Assembly (NCBI GenBank): GCA_025463985.1
Contig: JAODBM010000168.1
Coordinates: forward strand, 1 to 51,915
Length of the DNA: 51,915 bases
Origin: Acidimicrobiales bacterium
GTDB taxonomy: Bacteria; Actinomycetota; Acidimicrobiia; Acidimicrobiales; Iamiaceae
Direction of reading: 5' to 3'
The notes under the pieces were generated by a model that was not told the DNA's origin, did not search any database, and saw nothing but the letters and a program-made list of their open reading frames with translations. Position numbers and translations under genes: made by a program. Position 1 is the stretch's first letter, and each line of letters starts with the position of its first letter. Positions 17,217 through 26,309 of this stretch are shown here, in pieces.

Positions 17217-18626
17217 TCAGGGGAACGGGCAGATCGGGTCGAGGTCCAGGCGGTCCTCGAGCAGGGCCAGGAGGCGCAGCACGGCAGCGTCGCCGTGCTG
17301 CGGGCCCACCACCTGGAGCCCGACCGGCATGCCGTCGCCGGTGAACCCGGCGCACACGGTGCCGGCCGGCGAGCGGGTCAGGTTGAACGGATAGGTGAAG
17401 GCGACCCAGGCCACGTCCTCGATGCCGTCGATGCGGCCCTGCTCGCCGACGAACGGCGTCTGGCCGGCCACGGTCGGCGTGAGCAGGAACGGTGCCTGGT
17501 GGAAGAGGTCGACCAGGCGCAGGTTCAGGCGGTGGGCCACGTCTTGCGCTCGCACCACATCGGTCGCCGTGGCTCGGTCGCTGATCCATCGGAGCATGCT
17601 GGCCAGCCCGTCATCCAGCTGATCCCAGAGGCTCTTGTCGTCGCCGACGAGGTCCTCGATCGTGCGCAGGTTCGCCACCATGGCCAGCGTCAACCAGGGC
17701 ATCGCCGGATCCTTCTCGAACACGTCGTCGACCCGCACCACCTCGGTCCCCAGGTCTTCGAGGACGGTGATGGCCCGCTCGCAGACCGCCAGCACATCGG
17801 CGTCGACCTTCGCGTACCCGACGGTGGGAGACCAGATGACGCGGCGAGGCGGTCGGAGGTCGTCGAGGGCGTCGCGCCACGACTGCTCCGGCATGGGGAG
17901 CGCCCGGAGGTCGGTGGGGTCGGGGCCGATGACGGCGTCGAGCACGACGCCGAGGTCGCGGGCGCGGCGGGTGATGGGGCCCTTCGAGGACAGGTCGGCC
18001 CACCCAGGCGGCCAGCGCCCGCCCGCAGGCACGCGACCGAGGGACGGCTTCATGCCCGTGAGGCCGCACAGCGCCGCGGGGATGCGGATGGAGCCGCCGC
18101 CGTCCGAGCCGGTGGCCAGCGGGACCTGCCCGGCGGCCACCGCGGCGGCACTCCCGCCCGAGGACCCACCGGCTGACCGCTCGGTCGACCATGGGTTCGC
18201 GGTGCGGCCGAACAGGCGGTTCTCGGTGTCGGCCTTCCAGGCCAGCTCGGGCGTATTGGTCTTGCCGACCACCACGCAGCCGGCCTGGCGCAGCCGCTCC
18301 ACCAGCAGCGAGTCGCCGGCCGCGGGCGCGGCGTCGGCGAGCAGCAGCGAGCCCTGGGTGGTGGGGAACCCGCGGGCGTCCTCGGTGTCCTTGACCCCGA
18401 TCGGGATGCCGGACAGGGGCCCCACGTCCTCGCCGCGCGCGATCCGGGCGTCGATCGCCGCGGCGTCGCGCATCGCCGCATCGCCATCGATGGCGACGAA
18501 CGCGTTCAGCTCGTCGTTGGTGGCTTCGATGCGCTCCAGCGCCGCGGCGGTGAGCTCACGGGCAGACAGGTGGCGGTGGGCGACCTGGCCGGCGAGATCC
18601 TCGATGCTCTCACGGCGGAAGTCCAT
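17217..18626 (-). CDS. Amidase (amidase signature family)
   Basis: 469 residues, standard for the family. The Ser-cisSer-Lys catalytic triad is complete: Lys79 in PIGVKD, Ser155 in SAGGSSGGSAAAVAAG and nucleophile Ser179 in TGSDGGGSIRIPAA. It hydrolyses a carboxylic amide to acid and ammonia. It is not GatA, because gatC and gatB are absent and the C-terminus is of the free-standing amidase type. The gene is monocistronic or read with the genes to its left. The substrate is unknown. Confidence 0.93.
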   Translation of the reverse strand: MDFRRESIEDLAGQVAHRHLSARELTAAALERIEATNDELNAFVAIDGDAAMRDAAAIDARIARGEDVGPLSGIPIGVKDTEDARGFPTTQGSLLLADAAPAAGDSLLVERLRQAGCVVVGKTNTPELAWKADTENRLFGRTANPWSTERSAGGSSGGSAAAVAAGQVPLATGSDGGGSIRIPAALCGLTGMKPSLGRVPAGGRWPPGWADLSSKGPITRRARDLGVVLDAVIGPDPTDLRALPMPEQSWRDALDDLRPPRRVIWSPTVGYAKVDADVLAVCERAITVLEDLGTEVVRVDDVFEKDPAMPWLTLAMVANLRTIEDLVGDDKSLWDQLDDGLASMLRWISDRATATDVVRAQDVAHRLNLRLVDLFHQAPFLLTPTVAGQTPFVGEQGRIDGIEDVAWVAFTYPFNLTRSPAGTVCAGFTGDGMPVGLQVVGPQHGDAAVLRLLALLEDRLDLDPICPFP

Positions 18627-18734
18627 CCCGCCGACGCTACGCCGAACTCGCCGGCGCGGCTCAGGCGCAGCGCCCGCAGCGCCCGCGGCGCCCGCGGCGC
18701 TGCGACGTGGACGTCGGGCTGCGGGCCAGATGCC

Positions 18735-19382
18735 CTAGCCGTTGCGCACGCAGTCGAGCAGCCCATCGGGTGCGAGCCGGCGGCGCTCGGTCCCGGTCGG
18801 GCAGCGAGTGGCCTCGTCGACCCGGACCACGACCTGGACGTCGTGGGCGCCCGCGCAGGGCACCACCGAGGTCGTCGGGCCCGGCCGCACCGTGAGGCAC
18901 GAGCCGGGGGCGGCCGCCGGTGGACGGGTGGGGACCGGCGCCGTCCCGCCGTTGCGACCGGGACCGGCATAGGCGGTGACGAGCAGGATGAGCCCGAACA
19001 CCGCCACCAGCAGCACCCACGGGAGGTGCCGCATAAGCGCGCCGGCGACCGGTCCGAGGTCGGGCATCACGTCGACGAGGTCGTCGTCGTCAGCGGGCGG
19101 CGTCGGCACGGGTCGGACCGACCCGGATCGGGGGCTCGCCGACCGGACGCCGCGCGCCAGGCCGCGGGCGTCGTCGTAGCGCCGACGCGAGACGGGCTCG
19201 CGCAGCACGTTCCACGCCTCGTTGATCTCACGCATCCGCCGCTCGGCCAGCGCCCGCTCCGCTGGGCTGCCCCGGGCGGCGCGATCGGGGTGCAGCCGGC
19301 GGGCGAGGTCGTGATAGGCGGTGCGGATCTCGGCGGTCGACGCCGAAGGGGCGACGCCCAGCCGCTCGTAGTGCGTGCTCGT
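18735..19382 (-). CDS. Membrane-anchored J-domain protein, no canonical start codon
   Basis: A clear J domain at the N-terminus: HYERLGVAPSASTAEIRTAY, then DLARRLHPDRA with the HPD motif that stimulates DnaK, and INEAWNVL and RRRYDDA helices. An Asp-rich linker, one transmembrane helix (LPWVLLVAVFGLILLVTAYA) and a C-terminal domain of about 60 residues with paired Cys follow. Between an in-frame TAG at 19416-19418 and the J domain there is no ATG, GTG or TTG; the first ATG (19235) would remove the HPD. A strong GGGAGG site lies 5 nt upstream of ACG 19382, which I take as the start; ACG 19376 is the alternative. A frameshifted upstream exon was not found. It probably recruits DnaK to the membrane. 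Confidence 0.75.
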   Translation of the reverse strand, partial: TSTHYERLGVAPSASTAEIRTAYHDLARRLHPDRAARGSPAERALAERRMREINEAWNVLREPVSRRRYDDARGLARGVRSASPRSGSVRPVPTPPADDDDLVDVMPDLGPVAGALMRHLPWVLLVAVFGLILLVTAYAGPGRNGGTAPVPTRPPAAAPGSCLTVRPGPTTSVVPCAGAHDVQVVVRVDEATRCPTGTERRRLAPDGLLDCVRNG

Positions 19383-19466
19383 CGCCGCCTCCCGGGCCGT
19401 GCGGACGCCCTCAGCCTACGGGTCCTCAGAGCGCAGTCGGCGGGCCGGCCTCCGAGCGCCCGCTGA

Positions 19467-19850
19467 TCAGACCGGGAAGGGGCGCAGGTCGTAGTGCGGG
19501 TTGAGGACGGTGAGCCGATTGCCGCGGGCGCCGACCATGCCCTCGACGGTGAGCAGCGTCCCGGGCCGGATGCCCGGCACCCGGCGGCGGCCTGGGAAGA
19601 CCGCGGTCACGCCCCCGGTCTCGTCGACGAGGACCACCTCGAGGGTCAGCACCTCGCCCCACGGCCGGACCCGCAGCGAGCGGACCCGCCCGTGGACCTG
19701 CACCCGTTGCCGCCACGAGATGCTCCCGATCGGCACGGTGGCGGCCAGGTCGAGGATGCCCGACGTCGGCCAGCCGAGCCCAGCCGGCGGTCGGCGGGCG
19801 TCGATGACCCGGACCGGGCCAGCTGGGCCGGCGGGGGCGTCCTCAGCCAT
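19467..19850 (-). CDS. OB-fold nucleic-acid-binding domain protein
   Basis: 127 residues. The central part (SWRQRVQVHGRVRSLRVRPW, then TLEVVLVDETGGVTAVFPGR and GTLLTVEGMV) has the strand order and 'V.G.v......tlev.l.D.tG.i.avF.Gr' pattern of OB-fold domains related to those in RecG and tRNA-synthetase anticodon domains. Its ATG overlaps the stop of the upstream permease gene by 8 nt, so it is in the same transcript. Free-standing OB-fold proteins encoded beside K+ transporters are recurrent in actinobacteria, but their role is not established; RNA or DNA binding is inferred. Confidence 0.75.
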   Translation of the reverse strand: MAEDAPAGPAGPVRVIDARRPPAGLGWPTSGILDLAATVPIGSISWRQRVQVHGRVRSLRVRPWGEVLTLEVVLVDETGGVTAVFPGRRRVPGIRPGTLLTVEGMVGARGNRLTVLNPHYDLRPFPV

Positions 19851-21906
19851 GGTGCGCCGCCTGGTGGTAGGCGCGGCGCTCGTCGTCGCTGACCGTGGTC
19901 GAGCCGAGGTGGTAGGGCACGAACGTCACGTTGCAGTGCGGGAGCCGGCTGACGGTCTTGGCGATCTGGTCGGCGGTGTGATCGTGCAGGAGGCGGTGCC
20001 AGAAGCGCGTGTACTCCCGCCGCGGGATCAGCACGCTGACCTCGGTGCGGCCGTCGGCGACGTCGTCGGCCACCGCGTCGAGCAGCGCTCGATCGATGCG
20101 GCGGTCCGGGCAGTCGACGATGTCCAGCGGCACGCGCATCAGCTCGAGCCGCTCCCACTCCTGCGCCAGCTTGTCGGCCCGATCGGGGTCGACGGCGATG
20201 TGCACGGCCCGCAGCTCGTCGGGCAGCAGTGCACGTGCGTACTGGATGGCCCGGGCCGACGACTGGTCGAGGTTCTCCACCAGCACCAGCACGGAGTGGC
20301 GGCGCAGCACGGGCGCCGTCATGGCGTTCTTGGCGTCGTGCTCGAGCTCGACGGACTCGGACTCGTACTGCCGGTTGAGCCGCACGAGCAGCGCCACCAG
20401 CACCGGCACCAGCACGATGATGAACCAGGCCCCGTGCATGAACTTGGTGACGCCGATGACGATCGTGACCACGCCGGTCGCGAGCGAGCCACCTCCGTTG
20501 ATCAGGATGCCGGTCTTCCAGCCGGGCTCCTTCAGCCTGAGGTGGCGCTTGGCCATGCCCGCCTGCGAGAGCGTGAACGAGGTGAACACGCCGATGGCGT
20601 AGAGCGGGATCAGGTGGGTGACGTCAGCGCCGAACATGACCACGAGCACCGCCGACGTGCAGGCGAGGGCGATGATGCCGTTGGAGAACACCAGCCGGTG
20701 GCCCCGCTTGGTCAGCTGCTTGGGCATGAAGGCGTCGTCGGCGTGGAAGCTGGCCAGCCGAGGGAAGTCGGCGAACGAGGTGTTCGCCGCCAGCACGAGG
20801 ATCAGCATCGTGGCGCCCTGCACGAAGAAGAAGAGGGCATGGCCCAGGCCGCCGCCGCCCAGCGTGGCGCGGGCGATCTGCGAGATGACCGTGACCTTGG
20901 GGCTGGGGACGGTGTGCAGCTTCGCGGCGAGGACCGAGATGCCGATGAACATGATCCCGAGGCAGGTGCCCATGACCATGAGCGTCGAGCGGGCGTTCTT
21001 CCACTCGGGCTTCTTGAACGCGGGCACGCCGTTGGAGATGGCCTCCACGCCGGTCATGGCCGCGCCACCGGAGGCGAAGGCTCGCAGCACCAGGAAGATG
21101 CCGACCGCGCCGAGCGGGCCCTTGGCGATGTCGATGTGGTGCGCGGGCAGCGGTGCCTTGTGCAGCGTGCCGGCGATCATCTTGAACGCGCCGAGGCCGA
21201 TCAGGGCGAACATCGATACCAGGAACATGTAGGTCGGCACGGCGAACATGCGGCCCGACTCCTTGACGCCGCGCAGGTTGCCCCAGGCGATGACCGCGAT
21301 GAACCCGACCGCGACCGGCACCCGGTAGGGGTACATGGCGGGGAACGCCGAGTACATGGCCGCCACGCCGGCCGACGTCGACACGGCAACGGTGAGGATG
21401 TAGTCGGTGAGCAGGGCGACACCTGCCACCTGCGCGGGCAGCAGCCCGAGGTTGTCCTTGGTGACGATGTACGCGCCGCCGGCAGACGGATACGCCTTGA
21501 TCGTCTGGCGGTAGCTGAACATGAGGATGACCAGCACGGCGACCAGGGCGCCGGTGATCGGCACCACGTAGGCGCTGAAGGCCAGGACGCCGATCACCGG
21601 GACGAGGGTGCGGACGATCTCCTCGGTCGCGTACGCGGTCGATGACAGCGCGTCGCTGGCGAAGACGGCCAGCGCGGTGGGCTTGCCGAGCCGCTCGTGC
21701 TCGAGCTGGTCGGTGTGCAGCGCCGGGCCGAGGACCCGCCGCTTGAAGCGGTAGCCGCTCGTCTCGGGCACGTCGATGCCCGGCCCAGGGGGCAGCGGCC
21801 GCGGGGCGTCCAGGGTCGCCGTGCCTGGAGCGGCACCGGGATCGGGCGCCGGCTCGGCCACCGGTCCGCCGGACGCGACGCTGCCACCGGGTTGCGTGAG
21901 GGTCAT
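19843..21906 (-). CDS. KimA-like APC superfamily potassium importer
   Basis: 687 residues. After a Pro-rich cytosolic N-terminus come about 12 membrane helices of the APC fold, beginning with LAVFASDALSSTAYATEE and including PSAGGAYIVTKDN. A C-terminal cytosolic domain of about 170 residues (from VLVLVENLDQSSARAIQYAR to CNVTFVPYHL) has a universal-stress-like alpha/beta fold. This arrangement matches KimA (YdaO) of Bacillus subtilis, a high-affinity H+/K+ symporter inhibited by c-di-AMP, and related permeases. It is divergent from a KdpD-like kinase and KdpE-like regulator, which supports potassium as substrate. It is translationally overlapped by the OB-fold gene downstream. Amino acid transport cannot be excluded from sequence alone. 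Confidence 0.85.
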   Translation of the reverse strand: MTLTQPGGSVASGGPVAEPAPDPGAAPGTATLDAPRPLPPGPGIDVPETSGYRFKRRVLGPALHTDQLEHERLGKPTALAVFASDALSSTAYATEEIVRTLVPVIGVLAFSAYVVPITGALVAVLVILMFSYRQTIKAYPSAGGAYIVTKDNLGLLPAQVAGVALLTDYILTVAVSTSAGVAAMYSAFPAMYPYRVPVAVGFIAVIAWGNLRGVKESGRMFAVPTYMFLVSMFALIGLGAFKMIAGTLHKAPLPAHHIDIAKGPLGAVGIFLVLRAFASGGAAMTGVEAISNGVPAFKKPEWKNARSTLMVMGTCLGIMFIGISVLAAKLHTVPSPKVTVISQIARATLGGGGLGHALFFFVQGATMLILVLAANTSFADFPRLASFHADDAFMPKQLTKRGHRLVFSNGIIALACTSAVLVVMFGADVTHLIPLYAIGVFTSFTLSQAGMAKRHLRLKEPGWKTGILINGGGSLATGVVTIVIGVTKFMHGAWFIIVLVPVLVALLVRLNRQYESESVELEHDAKNAMTAPVLRRHSVLVLVENLDQSSARAIQYARALLPDELRAVHIAVDPDRADKLAQEWERLELMRVPLDIVDCPDRRIDRALLDAVADDVADGRTEVSVLIPRREYTRFWHRLLHDHTADQIAKTVSRLPHCNVTFVPYHLGSTTVSDDERRAYHQAAHHG

Positions 21907-22025
21907 GGGTCGATTGAACGACCGGACGTGCTCAAACGGCCGTCAACGACTTCCTGTCAGCGCAAAGATCGCGTCAAGACACGGGTCCGACGGCAGCGGC
22001 GTCCCCATCGGGCCAAGATGCCTTC

Positions 22026-23195
22026 GTGGCCAGCGGCAGACTCCGACTCCCCTCGGCCCCGGCGGGCGTGGCCGTGGGCGTGGCGCTCACGGCGATCGCC
22101 GTGCTCGTGATGCTGCCCCTGCGCGCCAACCTCAGCACCGCCACCCCGGCGCTCGTGCTGGTGATCCCGGGCGTGGCCGCGGGCGTCCTCGGCGGGCGCT
22201 GGGCCGCCGCGGTAGTGGCGGCGACCGCCGCCCTCGCGTTCGACCTCCTGTTCCTGCAGCCCTACAACGAGCTCAAGGTCCTCGTGACCGAGGACGTCGT
22301 CGCGATCATCGTGTTCGTCGTCTCGGCGATCGTGGTCGGCGAGATCGCCGCCCGCGAGGCCCGACGACGGCGCAGCGCCGAGAGCCGGGCCGGCGAGCTC
22401 GAGGCGCTCACCGCGCGGCTCGAAGCCGCGCAGGTCGAGCAGGGTCGGATGCAGGGCGAGCTCGCCCGGCTGGAGGTCGTCGAGCAGGTCGACCAGCAGC
22501 GGGCCGCGCTGTTGCGCTCGGTGTCCCACGACCTGCGCACGCCGCTCGCCACCATCCGCGCCGTCTCGAGCGACCTGCGCAGCGACACGCCCTACGACGA
22601 CGCCACCCGCAACGAGCTGCTCGAGCTGGTCAGCGACGAGGCCGAGCGGCTCGACCGCCTGGTGGCCAACCTCCTCAGCCTCAGCCGCGTCGAGGCCGGC
22701 AAGCTCACGCCCGAGCGGCAGGCGGTCGACCTGCCCGAGCTGGTCGAGGCCACCGTCGCCCGCCTCCATCGGCTCTTCCACGACAAGCGCGTGGAGGTGC
22801 AGATGCCGCCCGACCTGCCGCTGGTCGACGTCGACTACACCCAGCTCGACCAGGTCGTCACCAACCTGCTCGAGAACGCGGTCCGCCACGGCGTCCCGCG
22901 CTCGACCGTGCGCGTCGGCGCCCGGGCCTCGGCCGAGTGGGTCGAGGTGTGGGTGCAGGACGAGGGCCAGGGGGTGCCGTCCCCCGATCGGTTGCGCATC
23001 TTCGAGCCGTTCCGGCGGGGCCACGGCAGCCGGTCGAGCGGCATAGGGCTCGCCATCTGCAAGGCGGTCGTGGAGGCCCACGGCGGCACGATCGGCGTGA
23101 CCGATGCGGTCGGCGGCGGTGCCCGGTTCACGTTCACGCTGCCGATCTGGCGGCGGCGGACCCGCCGGGGACGGCAGGATGCGTCCGATGGGTGA
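22026..23195 (+). CDS. KdpD-like sensor histidine kinase (short form)
   Basis: 389 residues from a GTG. The first ~110 residues form four closely spaced membrane helices of the KdpD transmembrane domain (DUF4118), including the FLQPYNELKV loop. A coiled coil rich in Glu/Ala/Arg (~115-155) leads to HisKA with phospho-accepting His168 in SVSHDLRTPLATIRAVSSDL. HATPase motifs follow: QVVTNLLENAVRHG (N box), VWVQDEGQGV (G1) and SSGIGLAICKAVVEAHGG (G2). The large N-terminal KdpD and USP sensor domains of the E. coli protein are absent. It overlaps the response regulator gene downstream and faces a KimA-like K+ importer, suggesting that it senses K+ or turgor and controls that importer. Confidence 0.92.
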   Translation: MASGRLRLPSAPAGVAVGVALTAIAVLVMLPLRANLSTATPALVLVIPGVAAGVLGGRWAAAVVAATAALAFDLLFLQPYNELKVLVTEDVVAIIVFVVSAIVVGEIAAREARRRRSAESRAGELEALTARLEAAQVEQGRMQGELARLEVVEQVDQQRAALLRSVSHDLRTPLATIRAVSSDLRSDTPYDDATRNELLELVSDEAERLDRLVANLLSLSRVEAGKLTPERQAVDLPELVEATVARLHRLFHDKRVEVQMPPDLPLVDVDYTQLDQVVTNLLENAVRHGVPRSTVRVGARASAEWVEVWVQDEGQGVPSPDRLRIFEPFRRGHGSRSSGIGLAICKAVVEAHGGTIGVTDAVGGGARFTFTLPIWRRRTRRGRQDASDG

Positions 23196-23895
23196 CCGCA
23201 AGCGGATCTTGGTCGTGGACGACGAGCACGCGATCGTCCGCGCCCTGACCGCCGCGCTCGAAGCTCGGGGGTACGACGTGATCTCGGCTCGGACCGGTGC
23301 CGAGGCCCTCGACCGCACCGCGGCGCGCGGCCCCGACCTCATCGTGCTCGACCTCGGCCTGCCCGACATCGACGGCCTCGAGGTCTGCGAGCGCATCCGC
23401 CTGTGGAGCGACGTGCCGATCATCGTGCTGACCGCCGAGGGCGCCGACGACGCGAAGGTCACCGCGCTCGACGCCGGGGCCGACGACTACGTGACCAAGC
23501 CGTTCTCGATGCCCGAGCTGCAAGCCCGCCTGCGCGTGGCCCTGCGCCACCACGAGCGCTCGCGCTTCGGACCCACCCTCGATGAGGCCGTGCTCCGCGT
23601 CGGCGAGCTCGAGGTCGACCTGCCCCAGCACGAGGTGCGCGTGGCCGGCGCGCGCATCGAGATGACGCCGAAGGAGTTCGGGTTCCTGGCGCTGCTGGCT
23701 CGCCACGCGGGCCGCGTGCTCACCCACCGCATGATCCTGCAGGAGGTCTGGGGCGACGGCTACGGCACCGAGACGCAGTACCTGCGCGTCTATGCCAGCC
23801 AGATCCGCAAGAAGCTCGCCGGTCGCCCGGCTCCCGACCTCGTGACCGAACCGGGCATCGGCTACCGCCTGGTCCAACCCGAGGACGACGATTGA
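23188..23895 (+). CDS. KdpE-like OmpR-family response regulator
   Basis: 235 residues. ATG 23188 is chosen (AGG 9 nt upstream, and RKRILVVDDE follows at once); ATG 23179 would add three residues. The receiver domain has acidic VVDDE, phospho-acceptor Asp55 in LIVLDLGLPDIDG, Thr in IVLTAEG and Lys in VTKPFSM. The C-terminal winged helix is of OmpR/PhoB type, with EMTPKEFGFLALLARHAGRV and YLRVYASQIRKKL. It overlaps the kinase gene by 8 nt, so the pair is made from one transcript. Sequence features are closest to KdpE. No kdpFABC genes are present in the window; the nearest target is the divergent KimA-like gene. Confidence 0.93.
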   Translation: MGDRKRILVVDDEHAIVRALTAALEARGYDVISARTGAEALDRTAARGPDLIVLDLGLPDIDGLEVCERIRLWSDVPIIVLTAEGADDAKVTALDAGADDYVTKPFSMPELQARLRVALRHHERSRFGPTLDEAVLRVGELEVDLPQHEVRVAGARIEMTPKEFGFLALLARHAGRVLTHRMILQEVWGDGYGTETQYLRVYASQIRKKLAGRPAPDLVTEPGIGYRLVQPEDDD

Positions 23896-23914
23896 CCCAC
23901 CCTCGGCAGGACGC

Positions 23915-24838
23915 TCAGTAGCCGAGCGCGGGGTCGACGACGCCCGAGAGGGGCTCGCCCGCGGCGAACCGGCGGACGTTCTCGGTCACCCGTGCCGACA
24001 GCAGCGGCTCAGCCATCTCCTGGGTGTTCGCGGTGTGCGGCGTGATCACGACGTTCGGCAGCCGCCAGAGCGGGTGGTCGTCGGGCAGCGGCTCGGGGTC
24101 GGTGACGTCGAGCGCGGCGCCACCGATCGTGCCGGCCTGCAGCGCCGCGACGAGCGCCTCGGTGTCGACGTGGACGCCACGTGCGACGTTCACGAGCCAG
24201 GCGTGCGGCTCCATCAGCGCGAGCTCATCGGCCCCGATGATGCCGATCGTGTCCGGCAGGGCCGGCAGGGCGAGCACGACCCCGGCGGCGCCGGGGAGCA
24301 CGTCGTGCAGCTCGTCGATGCCCACGACCCGCGCCGCACCGTCCATCGGGCGCGGCCGGCGACGCAACACGGTGACCTCGGCCCTGAACGGCGCCAGGAG
24401 CGGGAGCAGCGACTCGGTGATGCCGCCGCCGCCGAGGATCGTGATGCGGGCGTCGTACAGGTTCGTTCCTTGCCCGCTGCTCCAGTGCGACGCTCGGGCG
24501 TAGGACACCAGGCCGCGGAGCCCGGCCAGCAGCAGCGCGAGGGCGTGCTCGGCCACCGGGTCGGCGTAGACGCCCTTGGCGCAGGTCCAGAGCCGCCCCG
24601 GGTCGAGCAGGTCGCGGTACGGCTCGATGCCGGCCCAGGGCAGCTGGATCCAGGCGATCTCCGGGTGCTCGCGCAGCACCTCGACGAGCGCACCGGGATC
24701 CTCGTGCGACGTCCAGACGAGGCCGTTGGCCTCCTCGATCCCGACCAGCTCGCCGCCTCCGGCCTGCACCGCGTCGGCGAGATAGGAGCGTGCGCCCCGC
24801 GGTGCAACGGCGATCTTCGGGACGCGGGCGGCGCACAT
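23915..24838 (-). CDS. D-isomer-specific 2-hydroxyacid dehydrogenase
   Basis: 307 residues. Catalytic residues are in place: Arg in WLVNVARGVHVDTEAL, Glu in DVTDPEPLPDDHPLW and His in VVITPHTANT. The nucleotide-binding glycine loop reads ITILGGGGITESLLPLL, a relaxed form of GxGxxG. This subgroup reduces or oxidises 2-keto/2-hydroxy acids with NAD(P)H (glyoxylate/hydroxypyruvate reductase-like). It converges on the response regulator gene with only 19 bp between stops and is divergent from the MFS exporter. The exact substrate is not predictable. Confidence 0.9.
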   Translation of the reverse strand: MCAARVPKIAVAPRGARSYLADAVQAGGGELVGIEEANGLVWTSHEDPGALVEVLREHPEIAWIQLPWAGIEPYRDLLDPGRLWTCAKGVYADPVAEHALALLLAGLRGLVSYARASHWSSGQGTNLYDARITILGGGGITESLLPLLAPFRAEVTVLRRRPRPMDGAARVVGIDELHDVLPGAAGVVLALPALPDTIGIIGADELALMEPHAWLVNVARGVHVDTEALVAALQAGTIGGAALDVTDPEPLPDDHPLWRLPNVVITPHTANTQEMAEPLLSARVTENVRRFAAGEPLSGVVDPALGY

Positions 24839-24959
24839 GGGGACCGACCTTAGGCAGCTGGGCGCCCGCCGCTGGCGCTCGCTGGACGGCAGCGCCCGTC
24901 CTTGACCCGCCGGTCAGTTCGATGGCCGCTGACGCAAACCCGATCGATACGCTGCGCCG

Positions 24960-26288
24960 GTGACCGACGCTCGACCCGTTCGCCGACCCGCCGTCACCGA
25001 CACGTCGGACCCGTGCTTCGAGGACAACGAGGACGCTCTCCTCGAAGGCGACCGCCCGTTCACCCCGGGGACGGCTCGCGCCGCCTTCTCGCACCGGGCG
25101 TTCCGCACGATCTACCTCGGCGCCTTGGCGTCGAACATCGGGACGTGGATGCAGAACGTCGTGCTCGGCGCGCTCGCGTTCAGCCTGACCCACTCGCCGG
25201 TGTTCGTGGGCATCGTCACCGCGGCCCAGCTCGGTCCGCTGCTGCTGTTCTCGGTCGTCGGCGGCATGCTCGCCGACACCGTCGACCGCAAGCGCCTGCT
25301 CATCGTCCTCACGGTCGTGCAGGCCGTGTTCTCGGTGGTCCTCGGCGTCATCGCCCTCGACACGTCGCCGTCCAAGGTGCTGCTCGTCCTGTGCGTGCTG
25401 GCCATCGGCATCGGCAACGCGCTCTACGCACCGGTGTTCAGCGCGGTGCTCCCCGTGCTCGTGCCCCGGGAAGACATCGGCGGCGCCATCTCGCTGAACT
25501 CGGTGCAGATGAACGCCTCGCGGGTCATCGGGCCGGTCATCGGCACGTTCCTCTACGCCCGCTACGGCGCCAGCTGGGTCTTCTTCCTCAACGCGGCCAG
25601 CTACGCCGCCGTCATCGTGGTGCTCACGTGGGTCCGCCTGCCTCCGCCGCCGGCGAGTGGCACGCAGGGCTTCCACCGGCTGCTCGAGGGCATCAAGGTG
25701 GCCCGCGCCGACCGGGTCGTCGGCCAGTGCCTCGTCGTGATCTTCGTGTTCTCGTTCTTCTGCCTGCCGTTCATCACGCAGCTGCCCAAGATCGCCGACA
25801 GCCACCTCGGGATCGTCCCCAAGAGCGGCGGCTACGGGCTGCTCTACGCGTCGTTCGGGCTGGGTGCGGTGGTCGGCGCGCTGTCGATCGGCACGGTCTT
25901 CGCCGGCGCCTCGAAGGCCAAGCTCACCCGCTACGGGCTGGTGGCGTTCGCGCTGCTGCTCACGCTGTTCGGCCTCCTGCGCTCGCCCGGCCCGGCGTAC
26001 CCGGTCATCTTCGTGCTCGGCTCGGTGTACTTCGCCGTGATCACGTCGCTGTCCACCGTGCTGCAGGAGGACCTCGAGGACGCGGTGCGCGGCAAGGTGA
26101 TGGCCTTGTGGATCATGGGGTTCGGCGGGACGGTGCCGTTCGGCGGCCTGGCCGGCGGCGCGCTCATGCAGCACGCGCCGATCGCCGCCGTCCTCGCCGG
26201 GGGCGCGGCCGTGGCCCTGCTGCTGGCCTGGTGGACCGACCTGCGGCCCCGCGAGACCGTGGCGTCGACGGCGGTCGCGCCGGCCTGA
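24960..26288 (+). CDS. MFS transporter (EntS/MFS_3 type)
   Basis: 442 residues from a GTG. About 50 hydrophilic residues precede 12 membrane helices. The first-half motifs FRTIYLGALASNIGTWMQNV and the loop GGMLADTVDRKRLL (motif A, GxLaDrxdRkr) are typical of MFS_3 (PF05977) exporters, as are LNSVQMNASRVIGPVIGTF and the second-half motif MALWIMGFGGTVPFGGLAGG. Such proteins export siderophores, macrolides or other small molecules. The gene is monocistronic and ends at a double hairpin. The substrate is unknown. Confidence 0.9.
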   Translation: MTDARPVRRPAVTDTSDPCFEDNEDALLEGDRPFTPGTARAAFSHRAFRTIYLGALASNIGTWMQNVVLGALAFSLTHSPVFVGIVTAAQLGPLLLFSVVGGMLADTVDRKRLLIVLTVVQAVFSVVLGVIALDTSPSKVLLVLCVLAIGIGNALYAPVFSAVLPVLVPREDIGGAISLNSVQMNASRVIGPVIGTFLYARYGASWVFFLNAASYAAVIVVLTWVRLPPPPASGTQGFHRLLEGIKVARADRVVGQCLVVIFVFSFFCLPFITQLPKIADSHLGIVPKSGGYGLLYASFGLGAVVGALSIGTVFAGASKAKLTRYGLVAFALLLTLFGLLRSPGPAYPVIFVLGSVYFAVITSLSTVLQEDLEDAVRGKVMALWIMGFGGTVPFGGLAGGALMQHAPIAAVLAGGAAVALLLAWWTDLRPRETVASTAVAPA

Positions 26289-26309
26289 ACGGCGGTCAAG
26301 AACGAAAGG

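Noticed and set aside
19501-21645. Long rightward frame opposite the KimA-like permease
   Set aside because: His/Asp/Gly/Arg-rich antisense shadow; the leftward frame encodes a clear 12-helix transporter.
22026-23895. Expectation of kdpFABC next to the KdpDE-like pair
   Set aside because: No KdpA, KdpB or KdpC homolog is encoded anywhere in the window.
24225-26174. Long leftward frame opposite the MFS transporter
   Set aside because: Antisense composition (Arg/Glu/His/Asp-rich), no start context; the MFS reading is clear.
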